Assembly: GCA_964646585.1 (NCBI GenBank)
Contig: CAZYEY010000100.1
Location: forward strand, 1-6,623
DNA length: 6,623 nt
Source: PFJX01 sp964646585
GTDB taxonomy: Bacteria > Pseudomonadota > Gammaproteobacteria > Burkholderiales > Thiobacillaceae
Direction: 5' to 3'
Shown here: positions 1 through 6,532 of the stretch, in pieces
Layout of the letters: every line of letters starts with the position of its first letter
Numbering within the stretch: position 1 is the stretch's first letter
Notes under the pieces: model-generated
Told to the model about the DNA's origin: nothing
The model's input: the letters and a program-made list of their open reading frames with translations, nothing else
The model's database searches: none
Position numbers and translations under genes: made by a program

Positions 1-457
1 GGCTTCGCCCAGCAGAGGGACGGAGGTGTCGGCATGGGACAGGTAGTACTGCCGGTCCAGGGGCCTCGCGGCCGGCTCGGCCGGGGCGAGGCGGGCGGCC
101 GGGGCGGCGCGGCCCGATGCCAGCAGGCGGAAGCTGGAGCCCCCCCCCGGCGCCACCACTCCAGCCGCCAGCCGGCCCAGGGCATTGCGCGGATCCGGCG
201 CCAGGGCCTGGGAAGGCACCCGGGGCACGTCGCTGCGCAAGGTGGCGCAGGCCCTGGCGCCGGATCCGGGCAATGCCCTGGGCCGGCTGGCGGCTGGAGT
301 GGTGGCGCCGGGGGGGGGCTCCAGCTTCCGCCTGCTGGAATCGGGCCGCGTCGACCTGGCCGCCCGCCTCGCCCTGGCCGAGCAGGCCGCGACGACCCTG
401 GACCTGCAGTACTACCTGTTCCACGCCGACACCTCCGGCCGTCTGCTGGGCGATGCC
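1..457. repeat. Contig-end inverted repeat, probable fold-back chimera
   Basis: Bases 1-210 are the reverse complement of 248-457: base i pairs with base 458-i throughout, with no insertion or deletion, leaving a 37-base loop at 211-247. By hand count 15 of 210 pairs mismatch. They are graded: one in the 90 pairs nearest the loop, eight in the next 63, six in the outermost 57. The right arm is in frame with a well-conserved protein, and the left arm carries the aberrant bases, mostly changes to G or C. This gradient fits a chimeric hairpin read whose quality falls towards its end, assembled into the contig edge. A true inverted duplication is possible but would not explain the error gradient. 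Treat 1-210 as non-genomic. Confidence 0.85.
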
Positions 458-1717
458 CTGCTACGGGCGGCGGACCGGGGCGTGCGGGTGAGGGTGCTGC
501 TGGACGACGTGGACACCGCCGAGAACGAGCGGGCCATCGCCGCCCTGGACGCCCACAAGAACATCCAGATCCGCCTCTACAACCCCTTCAAGGTGCGTGG
601 CAACTCCCCCCTGGGCCGGGCGGTGGAATTCCTGGGCGACAAGGACCGCCTCAACCGGCGCATGCACAACAAGCTGTTCCTGGCCGACAACCATTTCGGC
701 ATCACCGGCGGCCGCAACATCGGCGACGAGTATTTCCAGGTGGAGCACGACGTCGCCTTCCGCGACCTGGACATACTCGCGGCGGGGGAGACGGTGCGGG
801 AAATGTCCCGGGCTTTCGACCTCTACTGGAATTCGGCCCACAGCGTGCCGGCCCGGGCCCTGCCCTTCGACGGCGGCCGCCGCAAGCTGCTGGCGGAAAG
901 CCGGGATGCCCTGCAGGCCCACCGGGACCAGGTGCGGGAACGCATGGCGCCCTTCCTGGACCTGGATGTGCTGGGCAAGGGCACGACGCCGGGCCTGGGG
1001 CCCTGGACGCCCGCCAGCGCCGAACTGCTGCTGGACGATCCGGACAAGACCGCCGGCGTCCCGGCCGGTGGAAATCTGCCCATTACCCGGCTGTTGCGCC
1101 TGGGGCAGGAGGCCAGGGAGGAGGTGCTCATTGCCTCGCCCTACTTCGTTCCGGGGCCCATGGGCACGGATTTCCTCGCCCAGCTGGCCAGGCGCGGGGT
1201 GAGGGTGCGCATCCTCACCAATTCCCTGGCTGCCAACGACGTGGGCGTGGTCCACGCCGGTTATATGCGCTACCGCCTGCCCCTGCTCCAGTCCGGGGTG
1301 GAGCTGAACGAGCTGAAGCCCCTGAAGGAGGCGCCGGCGGTGCGCATCCTCGGCACCAAGGGCGCCTCCCGGGCCAGCCTGCACAGCAAGGCCCTGGTGG
1401 TGGACCGGGACCGGGCCTACATCGGCTCCATGAACCTGGACCCCCGTTCCGCCCTGCTCAACACCGAGGCAGGCTTGCTCATCCAGGGGCCGGAACTGGC
1501 CGGCCAGGTGGCCCGCTTCATCGAGGCGGGCATGGACCGGGAACAAAGCTATCTGGTGCGGCTGGATCCGGAGGCCGATCCGGCGGAACACCGGCTGATA
1601 TGGCTGGAGACCTCGGCCGGAAATGCGCTGGTCCACAGTCGGGAGCCCCGAGCCGGCCTGTGGCGGCGCCTGCTCACGGATCTCCTCAGCGCCCTGCCCA
1701 TCGAGGAGGATTTGTAG
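212..1717 (+). CDS. Phospholipase D family protein, ClsC-type cardiolipin synthase (5' partial)
   Basis: This is a two-HKD phospholipase D superfamily enzyme, most like the cardiolipin synthase C (YmdC) branch, which makes cardiolipin at the inner membrane by phosphatidyl transfer between phospholipids. The first catalytic motif, H-N-K-L-F-L-A-D, is at 665-688 and is followed by ITGGRNIGDEYF, a typical ClsC context. The second, H-S-K-A-L-V-V-D, is at 1382-1405 and is followed by YIGSMNLDPRS. An early block, LDLQYYLFHADTSGRLL (about 398-448), and DRGVRVRVLLDDVDT also fit the family. The C-terminus ends in LPIEEDL. About 500 codons remain, near full family length, so only a short N-terminal piece is missing. 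An in-frame TTG at 185 lies in the fold-back artefact and should not be taken as the start; genuine sequence begins near 212. The specific substrate is inferred; the safe name is phospholipase D family protein. Confidence 0.88.
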   Translation, partial: EGTRGTSLRKVAQALAPDPGNALGRLAAGVVAPGGGSSFRLLESGRVDLAARLALAEQAATTLDLQYYLFHADTSGRLLGDALLRAADRGVRVRVLLDDVDTAENERAIAALDAHKNIQIRLYNPFKVRGNSPLGRAVEFLGDKDRLNRRMHNKLFLADNHFGITGGRNIGDEYFQVEHDVAFRDLDILAAGETVREMSRAFDLYWNSAHSVPARALPFDGGRRKLLAESRDALQAHRDQVRERMAPFLDLDVLGKGTTPGLGPWTPASAELLLDDPDKTAGVPAGGNLPITRLLRLGQEAREEVLIASPYFVPGPMGTDFLAQLARRGVRVRILTNSLAANDVGVVHAGYMRYRLPLLQSGVELNELKPLKEAPAVRILGTKGASRASLHSKALVVDRDRAYIGSMNLDPRSALLNTEAGLLIQGPELAGQVARFIEAGMDREQSYLVRLDPEADPAEHRLIWLETSAGNALVHSREPRAGLWRRLLTDLLSALPIEEDL

Positions 1718-1764
1718 CTTGATTCCATGGCTGGCGGGAATCCAGGGTGGAAACCTCATGGGGC

Positions 1765-1769
1765 AGGGA
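1765..1769 (+). promoter_or_regulatory. Shine-Dalgarno for the flavoreductase
   Basis: AGGGA ends 8 bases before the ATG at 1778 and is the best ribosome-binding match near any of the four in-frame ATGs (1727, 1778, 1790, 1808). It favours 1778. GAGGAGG in the end of the preceding gene is about 17 bases from 1727, too far, and 1808 has no purine-rich leader. Confidence 0.45.
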
Positions 1770-1777
1770 TAGAATTC

Positions 1778-2668
1778 ATGCATTGCAACATGCCCGAGCC
1801 CGTCGCCATGTCCAATACCGAATTCCAGCCCGACAACGCCGAGACCACGGAAGCCATCGTTCAATCCAGCCGCCGCATCACTCCCGAGAGCAGTGAGGAG
1901 GTGCGTCAGATCGTCCTGCGCATCAACGAACCGGCCTTCTACTTCCTGGAGGGCCAGAACATCGGCGTCCTGGTTCCCGGTCCCCATGAGTTCGGCAACA
2001 GAATCCACCACCGCTACTACACCATCGCCAATGCCAGGGCGGAGGCGGGCGGCGTGGAGCTGGAACTGCTGGTGCGGCGCTGCTTCTACATCGACGAGGT
2101 GTCCGGCGAGCAATATCCGGGGGTGGCCTCCAACTTCCTGTGCGATGCCCGGGTCGGGGATACCGTCACCCTGACCGGCCCCTACCGCAGCCCCTTCCGG
2201 ATTCCCGCCGATCCTTCCAGCAACCTGCTCATGCTGGGCACCGGCACCGGCGTCGCGCCCTTCCGCGCCTTCCTGCGCCGCATCTACGAGGAGCAGAAGG
2301 GTTGGAAGGGCAAGGTGCGGCTGTATTACGGCGCCCGCACCGGCGCCGAGCTGCTCTACATGAACGATGAGAACCAGGATCTCACCCAGTATTACGACGA
2401 GAAGACCTTCAAGGCCATCCAGGCCCTGAGCGCCGGCGTCCTCGACGACGCCGCCGATGCCCTGGGCAAGGGCGTGGAGGTCAACGCGGCGGAAATCTGG
2501 AAGCTCATGCAGGAATCCAAGACCCACGTCTACCTGGCGGGCATGAAGAAGATTTCCGATGCCCTGGACCAGGCCATGGCCAAGGTCGCGGGCTCGGCGG
2601 ACCAGTGGAACACGGTGAAGCAGCGCATGATCCAGGAGCGCCGCTGGACCGAGCTGACTTACCACTGA
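1778..2668 (+). CDS. Ferredoxin-NADP reductase-like FAD/NAD(P)-binding oxidoreductase
   Basis: This is a cytoplasmic single-polypeptide flavoprotein of the plant-type ferredoxin-NADP reductase fold, 296 residues from this start. With M1 at 1778, the FAD-binding RYYT motif (family RxYS/T) is at residues 79-82. A FLCDARVGDTVTLTGPY stretch follows. The NADP-binding loop GTGTGVAPF is at 154-162, YYGAR is near 183-187, and YLAGM is near 252-256. In plant FNR the last motif reads C-G-x-x-M; here Ala replaces the cysteine. The protein ends in Y-H, so the family's terminal aromatic is penultimate. No iron-sulfur cysteine cluster is visible, so it needs a separate ferredoxin or flavodoxin partner. ATG 1808 (MSNTEFQPDN) is a plausible alternative start, because conserved-looking sequence begins there, giving 286 residues. 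It ends 14 bases before msrB, suggesting cotranscription. The family is clear; the electron partner is unknown. It could instead serve a ring-hydroxylating oxygenase, but no such gene is nearby. Confidence 0.85.
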   Translation: MHCNMPEPVAMSNTEFQPDNAETTEAIVQSSRRITPESSEEVRQIVLRINEPAFYFLEGQNIGVLVPGPHEFGNRIHHRYYTIANARAEAGGVELELLVRRCFYIDEVSGEQYPGVASNFLCDARVGDTVTLTGPYRSPFRIPADPSSNLLMLGTGTGVAPFRAFLRRIYEEQKGWKGKVRLYYGARTGAELLYMNDENQDLTQYYDEKTFKAIQALSAGVLDDAADALGKGVEVNAAEIWKLMQESKTHVYLAGMKKISDALDQAMAKVAGSADQWNTVKQRMIQERRWTELTYH

Positions 2669-2682
2669 GGACGGGATTCCCC

Positions 2683-3117
2683 ATGTCCGAACCCATCCGT
2701 TCCGCCTCCGGCCACGATCTCACCCCGCCGACGCCCGAGGAAAAGGCAGCCCTGGCCCAAGGGCTCAACGACGAGGAACGCCGCGTCATCCTGAACCAGG
2801 GCACCGAGCCGCCTTTTTGCGGCGGCCTGCTGAAGGAGAAAGGACGCGGCGTCTTCCACTGCCGCCTGTGCGGCCTGCCCCTGTTCAGGTCCGAGGCCAA
2901 GTTCGAATCCGGCACGGGCTGGCCCAGTTTCTACCAGCCCATCGATCCGGACCACATCCGCTACCTGCAAGACTTCAGCCACGGCATGATCCGCACGGAA
3001 ATCCGCTGTCGCCGCTGCGACGGCCACCTGGGCCACGTCTTCGAGGACGGTCCGGCGCCCACGGGGCTGCGCTACTGCCTCAATTCGGTTTCCCTGCGCT
3101 TTACCCCGGAATCCTGA
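2683..3117 (+). CDS. msrB: Peptide-methionine (R)-S-oxide reductase MsrB
   Basis: The enzyme reduces methionine-R-sulfoxide in proteins back to methionine, using thioredoxin-type reductants. It has 144 residues, normal for a stand-alone MsrB, and no signal peptide, so it is cytoplasmic. Zinc-site pairs are visible as C-R-L-C (Cys60, Cys63) and C-R-R-C (Cys109, Cys112). The latter is followed by DGHLGHVFEDGPAPTGLRYC, where Cys132 in RYCLNS is the catalytic cysteine. GTGWPSF has Thr78 where many MsrBs carry the resolving cysteine. Instead a cysteine is present at residue 46 (PPFCGG), as in the subgroup typified by Xanthomonas MsrB, where the resolving cysteine is at that N-terminal site. ATG 2683 has GAGGA at 2667-2671. 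An in-frame GTG at 2605 would overlap the upstream gene by 64 bases and lacks support. The upstream gap is 14 bases and the downstream gap 10, so operon membership is likely. Confidence 0.95.
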   Translation: MSEPIRSASGHDLTPPTPEEKAALAQGLNDEERRVILNQGTEPPFCGGLLKEKGRGVFHCRLCGLPLFRSEAKFESGTGWPSFYQPIDPDHIRYLQDFSHGMIRTEIRCRRCDGHLGHVFEDGPAPTGLRYCLNSVSLRFTPES

Positions 3118-3121
3118 GGTG
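3116..3121 (+). promoter_or_regulatory. Shine-Dalgarno for the thioredoxin-DsbD-like fusion
   Basis: GAGGTG overlaps the msrB stop codon and lies 6 bases before ATG 3128. It favours 3128 over the GTG at 3119, which is itself part of this purine-rich stretch. Confidence 0.55.
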
Positions 3122-3127
3122 GGCGCG

Positions 3128-4420
3128 ATGTTCGCCCACCGCAAAGCTTCGCATTCCCGGTTCGCGGCGCATCTGCTGGCGGCCATCCTCGGCCTCTGGG
3201 CCCTGCTGCTGGCCGCGCCCGGGGTCCATGCCGCCGCCCCCTATGCCTGGACCACGCCGGAAGCCTCGGGCCCGCCCCGGGTCCATCTCTATTTCTTCTG
3301 GTCCGCCCGCTGCCCCCATTGCCTGGAGGCCCGTCCCCACGTGGAGGCCCTGGCCCGGGACCATGCCTGGATCACCCTCCATTCCCTGGAACTGTCCCGC
3401 AGCCGGGAGAACGTGGGGCGCTACCTGGCCATGGCCGCCGACCTGGGCCAGCAGGCCGATTCGGTGCCCGCCTTCCTCTACTGCGGCCGCATGCGGGTGG
3501 GCTGGGACGGCGAGGTCACCGGCCGGGAACTGCTGGCCGAGCTGGAGGCCTGCCGGGCTGATCCGGCCCTGGCCACCAAGGGCTGGAGCGGCCAATCCCC
3601 CGATACCACCCTGCACCTGCCCCTGGTGGGCAACCTGGAGGCCACCCGCTTTTCCCTGCCGGTGCTCACCGTGCTCATCGCCGGCATGGATGCCTTCAAT
3701 CCCTGCGCCTTCTTCGTGCTGCTGTTCCTGCTCTCCCTCCTGGTCCACCAGCGGGACCGGCGCCGCATGTTGCTCATCGGTGGCACCTTCGTGCTCATCT
3801 CCGGCCTCATGTATTTCGCCTTCATGGCCGCCTGGCTGGGCCTGTTTAAGCTCATGGGCGGGCTGCCCTGGGTCACCGCCGCCGCCGGGGCCCTGGCGGC
3901 CATCCTGGGTGCCGTCAACGTGAAGGATTTCTTCGCCTTCAAGGCGGGCGTATCCCTGTCCATTCCGGAGTCCCGCAAGGCCGACCTCTTCCGCCGGGGC
4001 CGGGAGATCCTGGCCGCCGGCAGCCTCCCGGCCATGCTCGCCGCCACGGTTCTCATGGCTGTCGCCGCCAACTTTTACGAATTGCTGTGCACCGCCGGCT
4101 TTCCCATGGTCTACACCCGGGTACTGACCATGCAGGTGGCGAACCCGGCCAAGCATCTGGCCTATCTGGCCCTCTACAACGTCATCTATGTCCTACCCCT
4201 GCTCCTCATCGTCCTGGCCTTCGTCCGCACCATGGGATCGCGCAAGCTCTCCGAGCGGGAAGGGCGGCTCCTCAAGCTGCTGTCGGGCCTGATGATGCTG
4301 GGGCTGGGACTGCTGTTGCTGGCGGCGCCGGAGCGGCTCAACGACCTTTCCACGGCCCTGGGGCTCATGCTGGCGGCGGGCGCATTGACCTGGCTGGCGG
4401 CGCGGGTGACGTCGAAATAG
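3128..4420 (+). CDS. Thioredoxin-domain / DsbD-CcdA-like transmembrane fusion protein
   Basis: This 430-residue protein probably moves reducing equivalents across the inner membrane. Residues 1-35 form a signal peptide: a basic start (HRK, R11), a hydrophobic core at 16-30, and cleavage near VHA-A. A thioredoxin fold follows, with YFFWSARCPHC (Cys62, Cys65 as CxxC) and a cis-proline-type VPAF (Pro114), so the domain should face the periplasm. An extra Cys119 sits in FLYCG. From about 180 onward there are six or more hydrophobic segments. Two membrane cysteines fit the CcdA/DsbD plan: Cys193 in FNPC in the first core helix, and Cys321 in ELLCTAGFP in the fourth. Classical DsbD carries its thioredoxin domain at the C-terminus; here it is N-terminal. 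It follows msrB by 10 bases, so the two are likely cotranscribed. The substrate could be periplasmic disulfide proteins, cytochrome c maturation factors or an oxidative-damage repair enzyme; none is shown by the sequence. Architecture is firm, function inferred. Confidence 0.82.
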   Translation: MFAHRKASHSRFAAHLLAAILGLWALLLAAPGVHAAAPYAWTTPEASGPPRVHLYFFWSARCPHCLEARPHVEALARDHAWITLHSLELSRSRENVGRYLAMAADLGQQADSVPAFLYCGRMRVGWDGEVTGRELLAELEACRADPALATKGWSGQSPDTTLHLPLVGNLEATRFSLPVLTVLIAGMDAFNPCAFFVLLFLLSLLVHQRDRRRMLLIGGTFVLISGLMYFAFMAAWLGLFKLMGGLPWVTAAAGALAAILGAVNVKDFFAFKAGVSLSIPESRKADLFRRGREILAAGSLPAMLAATVLMAVAANFYELLCTAGFPMVYTRVLTMQVANPAKHLAYLALYNVIYVLPLLLIVLAFVRTMGSRKLSEREGRLLKLLSGLMMLGLGLLLLAAPERLNDLSTALGLMLAAGALTWLAARVTSK

Positions 4421-4501
4421 GCAGCGGTCCCGGCCCGCGGCCGCGATGCGGAAATCCCGATTGAGGGGCCTCCGCCGGGTTGGCAGCCAGCAAAGCAAGG
4501 G

Positions 4502-4542
4502 CTATTTCAGCGGGGCCCCCTGGCATGGTTCTGCTGAAATGG
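4502..4542. repeat. Intergenic inverted repeat, ATTTCAGC / GCTGAAAT
   Basis: Perfect 8-base arms at 4504-4511 and 4533-4540 enclose 21 bases that contain the palindrome GGGGCCCC. As RNA the stem extends to 10 pairs through one G-U and one C-G pair (4502-4511 with 4533-4542). No T-run follows on either side, so it is not a standard intrinsic terminator. It lies in the 224-base gap between the redox block and the efflux genes, about 100 bases before the adaptor start, where a regulator site or a transcription-attenuating hairpin would be plausible. The A+T-rich arms stand out from the G+C-rich surroundings. Confidence 0.45.
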
Positions 4543-4587
4543 GCGCCAGACACCCACCGCCGCCCCAAGTCCGACAGGCTGCCAGGC

Positions 4588-4616
4588 TGTTCATGCCGGG
4601 GTGGCGACGGGATAAT
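4588..4616 (+). promoter_or_regulatory. Weak promoter candidate for the efflux pair
   Basis: GATAAT at 4611-4616 matches five of six bases of the sigma-70 -10 consensus. TGTTCA at 4588-4593, exactly 17 bases upstream, matches only three of six at -35. Initiation would fall near 4623, giving a leader of about 20 bases before ATG 4645. The rest of the gap 4421-4644 shows only the inverted repeat at 4502-4542 and a short imperfect hairpin (GCGGA 4448-4452 with TCCGC 4471-4475) without a T-run. I see no convincing terminator and no RNA gene. Confidence 0.25.
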
Positions 4617-4644
4617 GGGTCACCCACATTCTTCGCGCCGCGTC

Positions 4645-5871
4645 ATGAACAAGAAGAAGGTCTTCCTGCCCATCCTGCTGCTGGCCCTGGGCATCGGTGG
4701 ATTCGCCGCCCTCAAGGCGACCCGCCCCAAGCCGCCGGTGGTGCCGCCCAAGGAGCCGGTGTGGCGGGTGGAGACCCTGACGGTGGCGCTGGCGAAGGCC
4801 AGCCCGGTGCTGACCCTCAACGGCCGGGTGGAAAGCCCGGACCAGACCAAGGCCGCCGCTCCGGGCGTGGGCCGGGTGCTGAAGGTACGGGTACGGGAAG
4901 GCCAGGGGGTGGCGCCGGGCCAGGTGTTGCTGGAACTGGATCCCCGCGACTTTCTGCCCAGGGTGGATCAGGCCCGGGGCGAGGTGCTGGAACTGGAAGC
5001 CGCCATCCGGAGCGAGGAACTGCGCCACAAGGCGGACCTGGATCAGCTGGAGCAGGAAAAGCTGCTTCTCGCATCCGCCGCTGCCGACGTGAAGCGCTTC
5101 GAACAGCTCCAGAAAGAGAATTTCTATTCCCAGACGGCGGTGGAGCAGAGCCGCTCCAACCTGGCCCGCCAGAACATCAGCCTGCGTAGCCGGGAACTGG
5201 CCATCGCCGACCACGATGCCCGACTGCAGCAACTCAAGGCCCGGCTGCTCAAGGCCCGGGCCAATCTCGACCAGGCCGAGCTGGCCGCCGCCCGGGCCCG
5301 GGTGACGGCCCCCTTCGCCGGCTTCGTCGCCAAGGTGGAAGTGGCCGAGGGCGACCAGGTCAACACCGGTCAGAGTCTGGTCAGCCTCTATCCCGCCGCC
5401 GGCCTGGAAGTGCGTGCCAAGCTGCCCGCCTCCCGGCAGGAGGAGTTCCTCGCCAGCCTGGCCCGGGGCGGAAAGGTTCAGGCCAGTGCCAGCGTTGGCG
5501 GCGAGAAGCTCGCCTTGCGCCTGACCCGCACCGCCGGCGCCGCCGATGCCCGGGGCCTGGACGCCTTCTTCGCCCTGGATGGCCCCGCCCCGGCCCTGCG
5601 GGTGGGGGAACTGGTGAGCCTGGAAGTGGCCCGCGCCCCCGTGGAGCAGGCGGTGGCCGTGCCCTACACGGCCCTCTACAACGGCCGCCAGGTCTACCGG
5701 GTGGAGGCGGGCCGCCTGAAGGCCCTGGACGTGGAGGTCCTGGGCGAGGCCGGCGGCCAGCCGCCGCGCCTGCTGGTCAAATCCACCGCCTTGAAGGACG
5801 GCGACGTGCTCCTGGCCACCCACCTGCCCAACGCAGTGGGCGGGTTGAAAGTGGAAGCGGTGAAGCACTGA
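4645..5871 (+). CDS. RND efflux periplasmic adaptor (HlyD/MFP family)
   Basis: This is the membrane-fusion subunit that links an inner-membrane RND pump to an outer-membrane channel. The 408-residue protein starts MNKKK and has one hydrophobic segment (about residues 6-25) with no lipobox cysteine, so it is probably anchored by an uncleaved signal. The first lipoyl half is around 72-100 (APGVGRVLKVRVREGQGV, then LLELDPRDF). A long charged, Gln/Glu/Leu-rich coiled-coil hairpin spans about 100-215. The second lipoyl half is around 217-250 (RVTAPFAGFVAKVEVAEGDQV), followed by beta-barrel and membrane-proximal regions ending in VPYTALYNG and a variable tail. ATG 4645 has no clear Shine-Dalgarno. 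The in-frame ATG at 4615 (MGHPHSSRRV) is an alternative, but the basic-then-hydrophobic start at 4645 is the usual form. The RND gene begins 7 bases after its stop, so the pair is cotranscribed. The exported substrate cannot be told from the sequence. Confidence 0.9.
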   Translation: MNKKKVFLPILLLALGIGGFAALKATRPKPPVVPPKEPVWRVETLTVALAKASPVLTLNGRVESPDQTKAAAPGVGRVLKVRVREGQGVAPGQVLLELDPRDFLPRVDQARGEVLELEAAIRSEELRHKADLDQLEQEKLLLASAAADVKRFEQLQKENFYSQTAVEQSRSNLARQNISLRSRELAIADHDARLQQLKARLLKARANLDQAELAAARARVTAPFAGFVAKVEVAEGDQVNTGQSLVSLYPAAGLEVRAKLPASRQEEFLASLARGGKVQASASVGGEKLALRLTRTAGAADARGLDAFFALDGPAPALRVGELVSLEVARAPVEQAVAVPYTALYNGRQVYRVEAGRLKALDVEVLGEAGGQPPRLLVKSTALKDGDVLLATHLPNAVGGLKVEAVKH

Positions 5872-5878
5872 CGCCGCC

Positions 5879-6532
5879 ATGAAACGCAACGACCTCCTGG
5901 GCACCTTCGTCCACCATCCGGTGGCGGCCAACCTGTTCATGCTGATCTTGATGCTGGCGGGCTTCTTCGCCGTCGGCCGGCTCAACGTCCAGTTCTTCCC
6001 CAACTTCAACCTGGACTTCGTCACCGTGCGCGTGGAGTGGCGGGGCGCGGCGGCAGAGGACGTGGAGGAAGGCATCACCACCCCCATCGAGCAGAAGCTC
6101 AAGACCGTCTCCGGCATCAAGCATCTGACCTCCACCTCCAGCCAGGGAGTGAGCTCCATCTCCATCGAGTTCAAGGAAGGAACCGATCCCATCACCGCCG
6201 TGGACGAGGTGAAGCAGGCGGTGGACCAGTTCCGCAACCTGCCCCAGGATGCGGAGCCGCCCGAGGTGGCGCGGGTCATCCGCTACGAATCCATCGCCCG
6301 GGTGCTGCTCACCGGCGGCAGCCTGCCGGAGCTGCGGCGCCTGGCCCGCCAGTACGAGGCCGAGCTGCTGGCCCGGGGCATCGACAAGGTGGATCTGCTG
6401 GGCTTGCCGGAGGAGGAGATCGCCATCACCGTGCCGGCCAGGGAGATGGAGCGCCTGGGTCTGACCCCGGACCAGATGGCCAGCCGCATCGCCCAGACCA
6501 ACCGGGCTCTGCCCGCCGGCAACGTGGGGGAG
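5879..6532 (+). CDS. RND family efflux transporter, inner-membrane subunit (3' truncated by contig end)
   Basis: This is the N-terminal 218 residues of a proton-driven RND pump, a family usually a little over 1000 residues long. The first transmembrane helix is at about 14-33 (HHPVAANLFMLILMLAGFFA). The typical periplasmic start NVQFFPNFNLDFVTVRVEW follows, then EDVEEGITTPIEQKLKTVSGI, which matches the first porter subdomain of AcrB-type (HAE-1 like) pumps, and a second subdomain beginning around 130. The Asp/Lys residues of the proton relay in TM4 and TM10 lie beyond the end. The reading frame stays open to a stop at 6614-6616, but bases from 6533 match sequencing adapter, so the last 26 codons and that stop are false. 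ATG 5879 is 7 bases after the adaptor stop, with no strong Shine-Dalgarno, suggesting translational coupling. Drug or solvent export is the family expectation; heavy-metal export is less likely given the pair's style, but not excluded. Confidence 0.9.

Noticed and set aside
1..247. Idea that the terminal palindrome is a telomere-like hairpin, transposon end or riboswitch-scale RNA structure
   Set aside because: The copied segment is internal coding sequence of the phospholipase D gene, and mismatches increase outward as in a failing read, not as compensatory pairs.
310..318. Run of nine G within the phospholipase D gene as a phase-variation tract
   Set aside because: It encodes Gly-Gly-Gly-type sequence in frame, and the artefactual copy has the same length. 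Nothing else about a housekeeping lipid enzyme supports slipped-strand switching.
34..1722. A 562-codon plus-strand open frame starting in the fold-back region
   Set aside because: It is an out-of-frame shadow of the phospholipase D gene, rich in Gly, Pro, Arg and Ala, and starts inside artefactual sequence.
1747..1775. Promoter with TAGAAT at 1770-1775 as -10 ahead of the flavoreductase
   Set aside because: The -35 region at the right spacing matches poorly, and the site would leave no leader for ATG 1778. It would only fit the alternative start at 1808, so I did not annotate it.
461..2665. A 734-codon open frame on the minus strand, along with several other long antisense and out-of-frame open frames
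   Set aside because: Very high G+C removes stop codons from the shadow frames. The translation is low in complexity, has no recognisable domain, and runs antisense to two genes with clear catalytic motifs.
4448..4475. Intrinsic terminator after the thioredoxin-DsbD-like gene
   Set aside because: The GCGGA/TCCGC stem is short, interrupted by an internal loop, and not followed by a T-run.
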